Of a DNA stretch of 7,348 bases, positions 1 through 5,930 are shown one piece after another. The stretch comes from a bacterium UBP1_UBA4771 (lineage in GTDB: Bacteria > Krumholzibacteriota > Krumholzibacteriia > Krumholzibacteriales > Krumholzibacteriaceae). The notes under the pieces were generated by a model. The model was not told the DNA's origin, searched no databases, and was given only the letters and a program-made list of their open reading frames with translations. Numbering within the stretch: the first letter of the stretch is position 1; each line of letters begins with the position of its first letter. The stretch is taken from contig DHHN01000207.1 of assembly GCA_002403295.1 (NCBI GenBank), positions 1 through 7,348 of the forward strand, given 5' to 3'. The position numbers and the translations under genes were made by a program.

Positions 1-287
1 GGTACGATCTGGCCGATGAAGGCGTTGATCGTCGGGGCGTCCCCGGGGGCGGCGACGGGATGGACGATCCGCCACTCCTCGCCCTCGCGCTCGACATCGA
101 TCCGCTCGCCCTGCGGATTCGTGAACGCGAATCCCGCGACGTCCTTCGTCTCGTAGAGAAAGAGCTTGTTGCCCTCGCGCCTCGCGCGTTCCTTTCCCGC
201 CCGGGATCGCTCCTCGATCAGGAAGAAGTACGCCGCGAGCGCCGCGAGCGCCGCGACGAGAATCCACGTCGTTGCCTTGAATCTCAT
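1..287 (-). CDS. DUF4340 domain protein, N-terminal part (cut by left window edge)
   Basis: Only the first 95 codons are present; the gene continues beyond position 1. The protein starts MRFKATTWILVAALAALAAY, giving one N-terminal membrane segment at about residues 6-23, then a charged stretch and a soluble part containing LFLYETKDVAGFAFTNPQGE and EEWRIVHPVAAPGDAPTINA. That layout (single anchor, a strand reporting 'W.I..P...PAD...IN.F') is typical of DUF4340 proteins, which commonly sit last in operons with GldA/F/G-like ABC transporters. It lies 14 nt downstream of the GldG-like gene and is presumably co-transcribed. The ATG at 287 is preceded by a weak Shine-Dalgarno (GGTGA). The family has no settled biochemical function; a periplasmic accessory role to the transporter is inference. 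The family call is good, although most of the domain lies outside the window. Confidence 0.82.
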   Translation of the reverse strand, partial: MRFKATTWILVAALAALAAYFFLIEERSRAGKERARREGNKLFLYETKDVAGFAFTNPQGERIDVEREGEEWRIVHPVAAPGDAPTINAFIGQIV

Positions 288-301
288 CGAATCACCGTCC
301 G

Positions 302-1852
302 TCAGGCGCCCCTGCGCCGATAGATGATGACGAGGGCTCCCGCGAGCAGGACCGCGGCGGGCAGCCCGACGACCGGCAGCCAGAAGACGACCTTGCCCTG
401 GTCGACCGAGAGAATGACGGGCTGGCTCACCGGGTCGCGTGAGCGCACGGCCACGAGGTCGTCCTGCTCGGCGAGCCATGCGATCGTGTTGAGAATGAGA
501 TCCTTGTTGCCGGAAAGGGCGAGGTACGCATTCGAGGCGAAATCGCTGTCGCCGAACGCGGCGATCCTGCTCCGCCGGGGCTTCGCGCCGGGATCCGGGA
601 CGGCGGGGGGGATCTCGCGCGTCGCGACGAGGGCCACGTTCACGGGCCCGGCGAGATCGCGCTCCGCGTCGAACTGGGTTCTTCCCTTGAGAACGCCGTC
701 GAGATCCGTCTCGCCGTACGCGGAGGCGCCCGTCGCGGCGAGGACGACGACCTCGGCCGAGCGGTCCGTTCCCCGGGCGGCGCGCAGGGCGCGCGCCTGC
801 GGGAAGAAGGAGGCGTGGCGGAAGTTCTTCGCGATCGGATGATTTCCGTAGGTGTTCACGACCGGCGTCAGGTAGTTGCCGGCGAGGAGCTTTCCGAAGC
901 GGTCGACGACCACGCTGTTCGTCGCCTCGATGCCGTACGATCCGAGAAGGCCGGCGAGATTCGGAATGTCGGTCATCGGATCGACGAGGACGAGCACGGC
1001 GCCGCCCCCGGCGAGATATCGCTCGATCATCCGAATCTCCTCGGGGAAGAGATCCTTCTCCGGCCCGGGGACGAGAAGCACGGCGCAATCGTCCGGGAAC
1101 GAATCGCGGAGCGCGAAGAGCGGCGCGATCTCGTAGCTCTCCGCCTCGATCGCGGTCCGCAGCTGGGCGAGACCGGCGGGCTCCGTGTCGTCGATCGATT
1201 TCTCGCCGTGGCCGGTGAGGACGCGCACGACCTTTTTCCGCTCCCGGGTGACCTTGAGGATCGCGTTCGTGATCGCCTCCTCGCTCTCGGCGAAGATCTT
1301 TTCCTCGCTGTCCCCGCTCTCGACCACGATCGTGTTGTACTTCGTGATCTTGAAACGCCGCGCGGCGACGGGGTCCGCGTCGGGATCGATGAACGAGTAC
1401 GAAACGCGCGGGCTCTCGGCCGCGTAGGCCTTGAGGAGGTCGTCGAGCTCCTTGCGTCCCGGCGCGGCGTCCTTGTAGAAACAGGTGAAGGAGACGTTCC
1501 GCGTCAGGGCGTCGAGGATCCTCGTCGTCTGCGGCGACAGGGAGAAACGCTTGTTCGCGGTCGTGTCCCAGCGCCCGGTGTGCCTCGCGGCGATCGTTTG
1601 CAGGAATATGAGGATCGCGGCGAGCGCGACGATCGAAACGGCGGCGTTGATCCCGAGGCGGGTGCTCCGCCGCGAGCCCTCCGTCCGAACGCCGCGGAGC
1701 CCCGCGACGATCGACCACGCGACGAGCGCGAGCCCGGCCGCGAGCGGCAGCAACGCGAGCGGGCCGCTCGACGAGAGGATGCCGTACGTGACGGCCCCGA
1801 CGAGCGTGAGCGCGAACCCGACCGGACCGACGATCTTCATGATCCGTTGCAT
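302..1852 (-). CDS. GldG-like ABC transporter auxiliary membrane protein (ABC_transp_aux)
   Basis: A 516-residue protein of the GldG / ABC_transp_aux family, the large extracytoplasmic partner of GldA/GldF-type ABC transporters. It has three N-terminal membrane segments (about residues 11-27, 31-52 and 69-89), a long soluble region, and a C-terminal membrane segment (488-511) followed by YRRRGA. Family hallmarks visible are NKRFSLSPQT at 100-109, GHGE at 214-217 in a Rossmann-like strand context, AVLVLVDP at 285-292 and FGDSDFASN at 433-441. The start is the ATG at 1852, preceded by GGAGGAG at good spacing and 2 nt after the permease stop; a second in-frame ATG at 1840 lacks this signal. The open frame extends upstream to 2764, but that part is the shadow of the permease gene. 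In Flavobacterium, GldG is needed for gliding; outside Bacteroidota the role is unknown, and gliding should not be assumed here. Confidence 0.9.
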   Translation of the reverse strand: MQRIMKIVGPVGFALTLVGAVTYGILSSSGPLALLPLAAGLALVAWSIVAGLRGVRTEGSRRSTRLGINAAVSIVALAAILIFLQTIAARHTGRWDTTANKRFSLSPQTTRILDALTRNVSFTCFYKDAAPGRKELDDLLKAYAAESPRVSYSFIDPDADPVAARRFKITKYNTIVVESGDSEEKIFAESEEAITNAILKVTRERKKVVRVLTGHGEKSIDDTEPAGLAQLRTAIEAESYEIAPLFALRDSFPDDCAVLLVPGPEKDLFPEEIRMIERYLAGGGAVLVLVDPMTDIPNLAGLLGSYGIEATNSVVVDRFGKLLAGNYLTPVVNTYGNHPIAKNFRHASFFPQARALRAARGTDRSAEVVVLAATGASAYGETDLDGVLKGRTQFDAERDLAGPVNVALVATREIPPAVPDPGAKPRRSRIAAFGDSDFASNAYLALSGNKDLILNTIAWLAEQDDLVAVRSRDPVSQPVILSVDQGKVVFWLPVVGLPAAVLLAGALVIIYRRRGA

Positions 1853-1854
1853 CG

Positions 1855-2625
1855 TCAGCTCCTCCAGTGCGTTGATTCGAGGGACCGCTGCGTCGCGAAG
1901 AGGAAGAATCCCGTGAGGAAGACGTAATACGTGACGTCCTGCAGCTCGATGAGCCCCTTCGCGAACGAATCGTAGTGCATGAGCAGGGAGAACTGGGAGA
2001 TGATCTTCGAAAACGTCGGGCCCACGAAGGGCGCCGCCCACCCGATGACGAGGAAGAAGAGCGAGAGGCCGAAGGTCGCCGCGCCCGCGACGAGTTGGCT
2101 CGACGTGAGAGACGAGAAGAAGATGCCCATCGCGATGAAGGTGCAGCCCATGAGAAAGAGCCCCAGGTAGCCCGTCACGATCGGGCCGGGCTCCGGATTC
2201 GAGTAGACGGCGAGAAGAACGGGGTAGAGAAACGTCCCCGCGAGCATGGCGGCGAAGACGGTGAGCGCGGCGAGGTATTTGCCCGCGATCGCGGCGAAAT
2301 CGCTCACGGGGTAGGTGAGGAGCAGCTCGAAGGTACCCTGGCGCTTTTCCTCGGCGAGCAGCCGCATCGTCAGCAGCGGCAGCGCGAAGAGGAGCACGAC
2401 GCTCACGTTTCCCATGAGCGGCCGCATGACGCCGTCGATGAGGTTGAGCTGCCCGGCGAGGTACGGCTCGCGCGCGGCCTGAAACGACAGGTAGTTGTAG
2501 TAGCGGAAGATGCTGTAGAAGAAGTATCCCGAGAGCGCGAGAAAGAGCCCGATCATGACGTACGCCGTCAGCGAATGGAAATAGTACTGCATCTCCTTGC
2601 GGTATATCGCCGCGATCGTTCTCAT
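1855..2625 (-). CDS. ABC-2 type transporter permease, GldF-like
   Basis: A 256-residue integral membrane permease, the channel-forming subunit that pairs with the ATPase encoded just upstream. Six hydrophobic segments are visible at about residues 21-41, 72-90, 113-140, 149-171, 177-200 and 231-249. The sequence begins MRTIAAIYRKEMQYYFHSLT, an amphipathic N-terminus typical of ABC-2 permeases, and carries EEKRQGTFELLLTYPVS at 92-108, the conserved cytoplasmic stretch thought to contact the ATPase. Family length is about 240-260, so it is complete. The ATG at 2625 directly abuts the TGA of the ATPase gene (TGAATG), and its strong Shine-Dalgarno (GGAGGTGA) lies inside the last ATPase codons, indicating translational coupling. 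The transported substrate cannot be read from the sequence. The GldF label rests on the ATPase-permease-GldG-DUF4340 order as well as sequence character. Confidence 0.92.
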   Translation of the reverse strand: MRTIAAIYRKEMQYYFHSLTAYVMIGLFLALSGYFFYSIFRYYNYLSFQAAREPYLAGQLNLIDGVMRPLMGNVSVVLLFALPLLTMRLLAEEKRQGTFELLLTYPVSDFAAIAGKYLAALTVFAAMLAGTFLYPVLLAVYSNPEPGPIVTGYLGLFLMGCTFIAMGIFFSSLTSSQLVAGAATFGLSLFFLVIGWAAPFVGPTFSKIISQFSLLMHYDSFAKGLIELQDVTYYVFLTGFFLFATQRSLESTHWRS

Positions 2626-3570
2626 TCAGCTCACCTCCTCCGTGACGAGCTGCAGGAAGATGTCCTCGAGGGAAAGCTCCTCCGCGCGAAGCTCGAGGAG
2701 CGGCACGCCCGCCGTGACGAGGGTGCGCGCGATCTCGTCGCGCACGTCGCGGTCGCTCGCGCATTCGACCTCGAGCGAGCGCACGCCGTCCCCGGCCGAT
2801 TCCTCCCTCGCGAGGAGCACGCCGTCGATTCCGCCGACGAGCGCCGCGGCGCGCCCGGAGGCGGCGCCGTCTCGGACTTTCACCCGGAGCCGGGACGATT
2901 TCATGAGCCGCGCGCGCAGGTTGTCCGGCGTGTCGACCGCGACGAGCTCGCCGCGGTTGATGATGATGACGCGGTTGCAGACCTGGCTCACCTCGGGAAG
3001 GATGTGGCTCGAGAGGATGACGGTCTTGTCGCCGCCGAGGCTCTGGATGAGCCGGCGGATCTCGATGATCTGTTTCGGATCGAGGCCGAGGGTCGGCTCG
3101 TCGAGAATGAGAAGCTCGGGATCGTTCAGGATCGCCTGCGCGATGCCGACGCGCTGCTGGTATCCCTTCGAGAGCTTCGATATCGTGCGGCGGGGCACCG
3201 CCTCGAGACCGCAGCGTTCGATCGAGCGATCCACCTCGGCGCGCCTGCGCGACGCGGGGACGCCCTTGAGGTCGGCGGCGAACTCGAGATAGCCGCGCAC
3301 CGACATGTCGCCGTAGAGCGGGTTGCGCTCGGGCAGGTATCCCGTGCGCCGCCGCACCGCCATCGACTCTTCGATGATGTCGTGTCCGAAGATCTTCGCG
3401 GTGCCCGCGGTCGGCGGAAGATAGCAGGTGAGCATCTTCATCGTCGTCGTCTTGCCGGCGCCGTTCGGTCCGAGAAAGCCGAGGATCTCGCCCGTTTCGA
3501 CGCGGAAGCTGAGATTCTTCACGCCGACGTTCGTTCCGTAATACTTGGTCAGCCGTTCGACCTGTATCAT
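2626..3570 (-). CDS. ABC transporter ATP-binding protein, GldA-like
   Basis: A 314-residue cytoplasmic ATPase that would power the permease encoded next. All nucleotide-binding motifs are present: Walker A GPNGAGKTT (34-42), signature LSKGYQQR (133-140), Walker B LLILDEPT (153-160), D-loop GLDP (162-165) and the H-loop histidine in LSSHIL (H189). The Q-loop position reads GYLPERNPLY, with Glu81 where many ABC ATPases have Gln; this LPE form is usual for the GldA/CcmA-like subgroup, so it supports the assignment rather than suggesting loss of activity. Residues after about 220 form the variable C-terminal extension found in this group. The ATG at 3570 has GGGAGGAAAG upstream with a good spacer, and a candidate promoter lies at 3644-3672. 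The frame stays open to 3954, but that stretch overlaps the divergent promoters and flippase-like gene and is not coding. First gene of the operon. Confidence 0.95.
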   Translation of the reverse strand: MIQVERLTKYYGTNVGVKNLSFRVETGEILGFLGPNGAGKTTTMKMLTCYLPPTAGTAKIFGHDIIEESMAVRRRTGYLPERNPLYGDMSVRGYLEFAADLKGVPASRRRAEVDRSIERCGLEAVPRRTISKLSKGYQQRVGIAQAILNDPELLILDEPTLGLDPKQIIEIRRLIQSLGGDKTVILSSHILPEVSQVCNRVIIINRGELVAVDTPDNLRARLMKSSRLRVKVRDGAASGRAAALVGGIDGVLLAREESAGDGVRSLEVECASDRDVRDEIARTLVTAGVPLLELRAEELSLEDIFLQLVTEEVS

Positions 3571-3585
3571 CGGTTCTTTCCTCCC

Positions 3586-3627
3586 TCGCGCGGCGTCACG
3601 GGCGAAGGGGTCTCGCGCTCCGCGCAA
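3586..3627 (-). promoter_or_regulatory. Possible leader hairpin next to the ABC operon ribosome binding site
   Basis: In the predicted leader, TTGCGCGG (3627-3620) can pair with CCGCGCGA (3593-3586), eight pairs with one G-U, enclosing 26 nt. The right arm directly abuts the Shine-Dalgarno stretch GGGAGGAAAG (3585-3576). Such placement could affect initiation, but short GC inverted repeats are common in GC-rich DNA, so function is speculative. Confidence 0.25.
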
Positions 3628-3643
3628 CGATGTGAGAGTAAAT

Positions 3644-3672
3644 AAGATATAAAAGAACCGCCCCGCTGTCAA
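3644..3672 (-). promoter_or_regulatory. Candidate sigma70-type promoter of the ABC operon
   Basis: Read on the minus strand, a perfect TTGACA -35 box (3672-3667) is followed by a 17-nt spacer and TATCTT as -10 (3649-3644, four of six consensus bases) in a locally AT-rich patch. The expected transcription start is near 3637, giving a leader of about 67 nt before the ATG at 3570. Bacteroidota normally use a different promoter form (TTTG / TAnnTTTG), so this argues against that phylum. It is assigned by eye only. Confidence 0.72.
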
Positions 3673-3697
3673 ATGCGGGTTCCGGCGAATTCTCCGC

Positions 3698-3726
3698 TTT
3701 ACCCGGGCGCGTCCGGCGATTATCAT
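3698..3726 (+). promoter_or_regulatory. Candidate promoter of the flippase-like gene
   Basis: TTTACC (3698-3703, four of six -35 bases), a 17-nt spacer and TATCAT (3721-3726, five of six -10 bases). Transcription would begin near 3733, downstream of the in-frame ATG at 3725. A transcript from this promoter could therefore only start translation at the ATG at 3755, which also has the better ribosome binding site. Confidence 0.5.
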
Positions 3727-3754
3727 GCGCGAAATCGGGGAGAGGAAGCGGGCC

Positions 3755-4831
3755 ATGGCGTTGCAGATCACGCGGCGGGGCATCCGCCGCGGCGCGTATA
3801 TATTCACCCTCATCAGCCTCCTCAGCCTCGTCGGCATCTTTCTCTTCACGAGATCGCACATGACCGCCGAGGCATTGGGGAGCATCGATCCCGTGTGGCT
3901 GCTGGCCGCGGTCCCGCTCATCGCCCTCGACTGGATCGGCTCGGGATACCGCATCTACATCTTCGGACGCGTGTTTCATCCGCGGGTGCGGTTTCGGACG
4001 TGCGTCAAGGCCAATCTCGCGAACTACTTCATGGGCGCCGTCACCCCGTCGCAGATGGGAGGGGGACCGGCCCAGATCTACATGCTCCACGCCGGAGGGA
4101 TGAGCACCGTCGCGGCGGTCTCGTCGAGCGTCATGAGCTTCGTGAGCACGACGCTTTTTCTCATCGTCGCCGGGGCGGCGACGTTCGCGTCCAAGGAGGA
4201 GGTGCCGCTGCCGGGCGCGATGCTGCGCGGTCTCTTCGCGGTCGGCATTCTCTTTTTCCTCGCCGTCGCCGCCCTCATGGTGATCGCGATCGTCTCTCCG
4301 GGCTTTTACCGCGAGCTCATGCGGCTCCTCGTGCGCGCGCTCTCGCGCATCCGCGGAAAGGACTACCTGCACGAGAAGAGCTGGGGCGGGGGCATGATCG
4401 CCGCGGTGGACCGCTGCCACCGCCAGATCCTGTTCTTCCTGTTCCGCCGCACGCGCGTCTTCTGCATGGCGGTGCTCGTCACGGCCGGCGTCTTTTTCGT
4501 CAAGTTCGCGCTCGCCTATTGCATCGTCCGCGCTCTCGGCGTTCGTGCGTCGTTCCTCCACGTTTCGCTCCTCCAGATGGCGATCATTCTCATCAACTAT
4601 TACTTCCCGAGCCCGGGGGCGAGCGGGGCGGCGGAGCTGAGCTCGGCGGCGCTCATGACGCCGATCGTTTCGCGGGGGCTCATCACGCTGTACGTGATCC
4701 TCTGGCGGCTTCTCGGGATGTACCTGCCCGTCGCCGTGGGCGGCGCGGCGATGCTCCACGAGTTCGGGAAACGGGACCGGATCGAGGTTGAAACGGAGGA
4801 GGAGCTTCGGGAAGAGCCCGCGGTGCCCTGA
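3755..4831 (+). CDS. Lysylphosphatidylglycerol synthase TM / YbhN-type (UPF0104) membrane protein, putative lipid flippase
   Basis: A 358-residue polytopic inner-membrane protein of the LPG_synthase_TM / YbhN / AglD family, whose members are membrane domains linked to lipid synthesis or flipping. Two family signatures are clear: TPSQMGGGPAQ at 97-107 and FPSPGASGAAE at 284-294. Hydrophobic segments lie at about 13-31, 45-60, 118-142, 157-181, 236-262, 266-284 and 310-334. The basic loop at 189-233 and the acidic tail (ETEEELREEPAVP) are probably cytoplasmic. No soluble lysyltransferase domain is attached, so it is not a full MprF. The ATG at 3755 is chosen because AGGA sits 8 nt upstream and the candidate promoter would start transcription near 3733; an in-frame ATG at 3725 would add ten residues but has no ribosome binding site. 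It is transcribed divergently from the ABC operon. The substrate is unknown. Confidence 0.9.
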   Translation: MALQITRRGIRRGAYIFTLISLLSLVGIFLFTRSHMTAEALGSIDPVWLLAAVPLIALDWIGSGYRIYIFGRVFHPRVRFRTCVKANLANYFMGAVTPSQMGGGPAQIYMLHAGGMSTVAAVSSSVMSFVSTTLFLIVAGAATFASKEEVPLPGAMLRGLFAVGILFFLAVAALMVIAIVSPGFYRELMRLLVRALSRIRGKDYLHEKSWGGGMIAAVDRCHRQILFFLFRRTRVFCMAVLVTAGVFFVKFALAYCIVRALGVRASFLHVSLLQMAIILINYYFPSPGASGAAELSSAALMTPIVSRGLITLYVILWRLLGMYLPVAVGGAAMLHEFGKRDRIEVETEEELREEPAVP

Positions 4832-4838
4832 CGGACGG

Positions 4839-4868
4839 GTGCGCGCGGATTAGCGCGCGGATTTCTCT
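4839..4868 (+). terminator. Weak candidate terminator hairpin after the flippase-like gene, with an 11-bp direct repeat
   Basis: GCGCGC (4841-4846) can pair with GCGCGC (4853-4858) around a GGATTA loop, followed by GGATTTCTCT. The same bases form a direct repeat, GCGCGCGGATT at 4841-4851 and 4853-4863, with a 12-bp period. The short stem and imperfect T run make termination only possible. The self-complementary repeat unit alone would produce the hairpin. Confidence 0.35.
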
Positions 4869-4897
4869 GCAACAAGCGCCGCCGATTGGCGTACAAT
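4869..4897 (+). promoter_or_regulatory. Candidate promoter of the DUF5683-like/lipoprotein unit
   Basis: TACAAT (4892-4897) matches five of six -10 bases. A weak -35, GCAACA (4869-4874, three of six), lies 17 nt upstream. Transcription would start near 4904, leaving a leader of about 36 nt before the ATG at 4940. The -10 is good and the -35 poor, so an activator may be needed or the call may be chance. Confidence 0.45.
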
Positions 4898-4939
4898 GGA
4901 TACGTTGGTCGTTCCGGGCTCAACGCGGAGAGGAGCAGC

Positions 4940-5416
4940 ATGAAACGAATCCTGGCGGCGATGCTCGTCGCGGCGGCGCTCGCGGGAGCGGCGGCGAACG
5001 CCCGCGCGGGCGAGAATCTCTGGTACTCGGTCTTTTTCCCCGGCTGGGGGCAGACGCGCGCCGGCCACTACGGCCGGGCCGCCCTCTTCGCCGGCGGCGA
5101 GGTGGTTTCGCTCGTCGCGTTCGTGATCTCCGACGTGCAGTACGATCGGGCCGTCGAGCAGTACGACCGCGCGAAAGCCGCGTACCTCGGCGCGACGTAT
5201 ATCGGCGACGCCGCCCGCCAGTACGACGTCATGCGGGAAAAATGGGATGACGCGGAGAGCCTGCACCGCTTCCGGCAGGCGGCCCTCGGCGCCGCCGTCG
5301 GCGTGTGGGTCGTCAATATCGTCGATCGGGCGCTGTTCGACGAGACGCGGGTGCCGCCGCTCGCCTTCGCGCCGCGCCGGGACGGATTCACGGTCATGGC
5401 ATCGCTGTCGTTTTGA
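4940..5416 (+). CDS. Exported DUF5683-like protein
   Basis: A 158-residue protein with a clear signal peptide: MKR, a hydrophobic run to about residue 19, and a likely signal peptidase I site after ARA (residue 23). The mature part opens with NLWYSVFFPGWGQTRAGHY (26-44), the 'PGWGQ...G.Y..A' signature of DUF5683-type envelope proteins, followed by a hydrophobic stretch (47-64). A charged, Tyr/Asp-rich helical region (65-112) comes next, then a second hydrophobic helix ending GVWVVNIVDRALF (121-133), matching the family's 'W..N.ID' motif. The chain ends in Phe (MASLSF), as many outer-membrane proteins do. The ATG at 4940 has AGAGGAG 4 nt upstream; the frame opens earlier at a TTG (4886), but that lies over the promoter. 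It is followed 14 nt later by the lipoprotein gene. The family's function is not established, and the location (envelope) is inferred from the signal peptide. Confidence 0.8.
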   Translation: MKRILAAMLVAAALAGAAANARAGENLWYSVFFPGWGQTRAGHYGRAALFAGGEVVSLVAFVISDVQYDRAVEQYDRAKAAYLGATYIGDAARQYDVMREKWDDAESLHRFRQAALGAAVGVWVVNIVDRALFDETRVPPLAFAPRRDGFTVMASLSF

Positions 5417-5430
5417 AAAGGGGGGAGATC

Positions 5431-5820
5431 ATGAAACGATTGATCGCGTTCTCTCTCGTCTCGGCGGCGTTGCTGTGCTCCTCGTGCGGCACGGACCACG
5501 CGAATCTGCCGACGGAGTTCATCTACGTCGCGCCGCCGACCCCGACGAATCTCGCGGCCGCGCCGGCCCCGGAGCGATGCGCTCTTTCCTGGAGCTACCC
5601 GGCCGGCTCGATGTCTCTCGTCCGGGAGTTCCGCGTGTATCAGTGCTACGAGGCGTACGGCATAGTGCAGCTCATCGGCACGACGGCCGATACCGCGTTC
5701 GTCGACTCCCTTCTCGTCGGCAACCTCTACTACTGCTATACCGTTTCGGCGGTCGACACGACGGGGCTCGAGGGGTGGCGCGCGGACGCCGTCTGCGCGT
5801 TCGTTCCGACCGGCCCCTGA
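5431..5820 (+). CDS. Small FN3-domain lipoprotein
   Basis: A 129-residue exported protein. The N-terminus MKRLIAFSLVSAALLCSSCG is a lipoprotein signal peptide; Cys19 is the most likely lipidated residue, although Cys at -3 instead of Leu makes the lipobox imperfect and Cys16 is a less likely alternative. A short linker leads to one fibronectin type III-like domain (about 35-126): PPTPTNLAAAP, the strand CALSWSY (50-56), EFRVYQCYE (66-74), TAFVDSLLVGNLYYCYTVSAVD (in parts, 88-109, with the typical Y.Y.VSAVD strand) and GLEG. Four cysteines lie in the predicted strands (50, 72, 102, 122), unusual for FN3. The ATG at 5431 follows GGGGGAG with a short 3-nt spacer. It is co-transcribed with the DUF5683-like gene and followed by a terminator. 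It is probably an envelope-anchored binding or structural protein; no enzymatic motif is seen. Confidence 0.82.
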   Translation: MKRLIAFSLVSAALLCSSCGTDHANLPTEFIYVAPPTPTNLAAAPAPERCALSWSYPAGSMSLVREFRVYQCYEAYGIVQLIGTTADTAFVDSLLVGNLYYCYTVSAVDTTGLEGWRADAVCAFVPTGP

Positions 5821-5846
5821 GCGAGGCGTGGTCTGATGAAAGCGGC

Positions 5847-5881
5847 GGGGGTGCGGCGGCTGCCGCTGCCCCCTCTTTATT
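5847..5881 (+). terminator. Rho-independent terminator after the lipoprotein gene
   Basis: GGGGG (5847-5851) pairs with CCCCC (5869-5873) and GCGGC (5853-5857) with GCCGC (5862-5866). The loop is GGCT, there is a small internal mismatch (T against TG), and a T-rich tail TCTTTATT follows (5874-5881). It lies 26 nt after the lipoprotein stop, closing the two-gene unit. The stem and tail are both good. Confidence 0.78.
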
Positions 5882-5930
5882 GGTACGAAAGATGCAACAA
5901 TCGCGGCGGCTTATTGCGAAAGGTCGCGCC

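Noticed and set aside
815..1927. A 370-codon plus-strand open frame antisense to the GldG-like gene
   Set aside because: Charged, repetitive Arg/Asp/Glu composition with no recognisable domain; the minus strand encodes a full GldG-like protein over the same bases.
1853..2764. N-terminal extension of the GldG-like frame up to 2764
   Set aside because: The extension is an Arg/Pro/His-rich out-of-frame reading of the permease. The ATG at 1852 has a Shine-Dalgarno, follows the permease stop by 2 nt and begins a normal family N-terminus.
1975..3645. A 556-codon plus-strand open frame antisense to the ABC ATPase and permease
   Set aside because: The product is a low-complexity Arg/Glu/Asp/His-rich chain without membrane segments or motifs, as expected for the antisense shadow of GC-rich genes. 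The opposite strand has clear ABC motifs and ribosome binding sites.
3625..3653. TATAAA (3648-3653) as a plus-strand -10 box for the flippase-like gene
   Set aside because: No acceptable -35 lies 16-18 nt upstream, and the bases are better explained as the AT-rich -10 region of the minus-strand ABC promoter.
3571..3954. N-terminal extension of the ABC ATPase up to 3954
   Set aside because: It would cross both promoters and overlap the divergent gene. The ATG at 3570 gives the standard ATPase N-terminus and has a strong Shine-Dalgarno.
3596..4759. A 387-codon minus-strand open frame over the flippase-like gene
   Set aside because: His/Arg/Asp/Glu-rich shadow of the plus-strand membrane protein, which has two family signature motifs and a ribosome binding site. 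The frame also runs through the divergent promoter region.
5247..5930. Long upstream extension of the zinc-ribbon gene frame
   Set aside because: It is an out-of-frame reading of the DUF5683-like and lipoprotein genes and passes through the terminator at 5847-5881.
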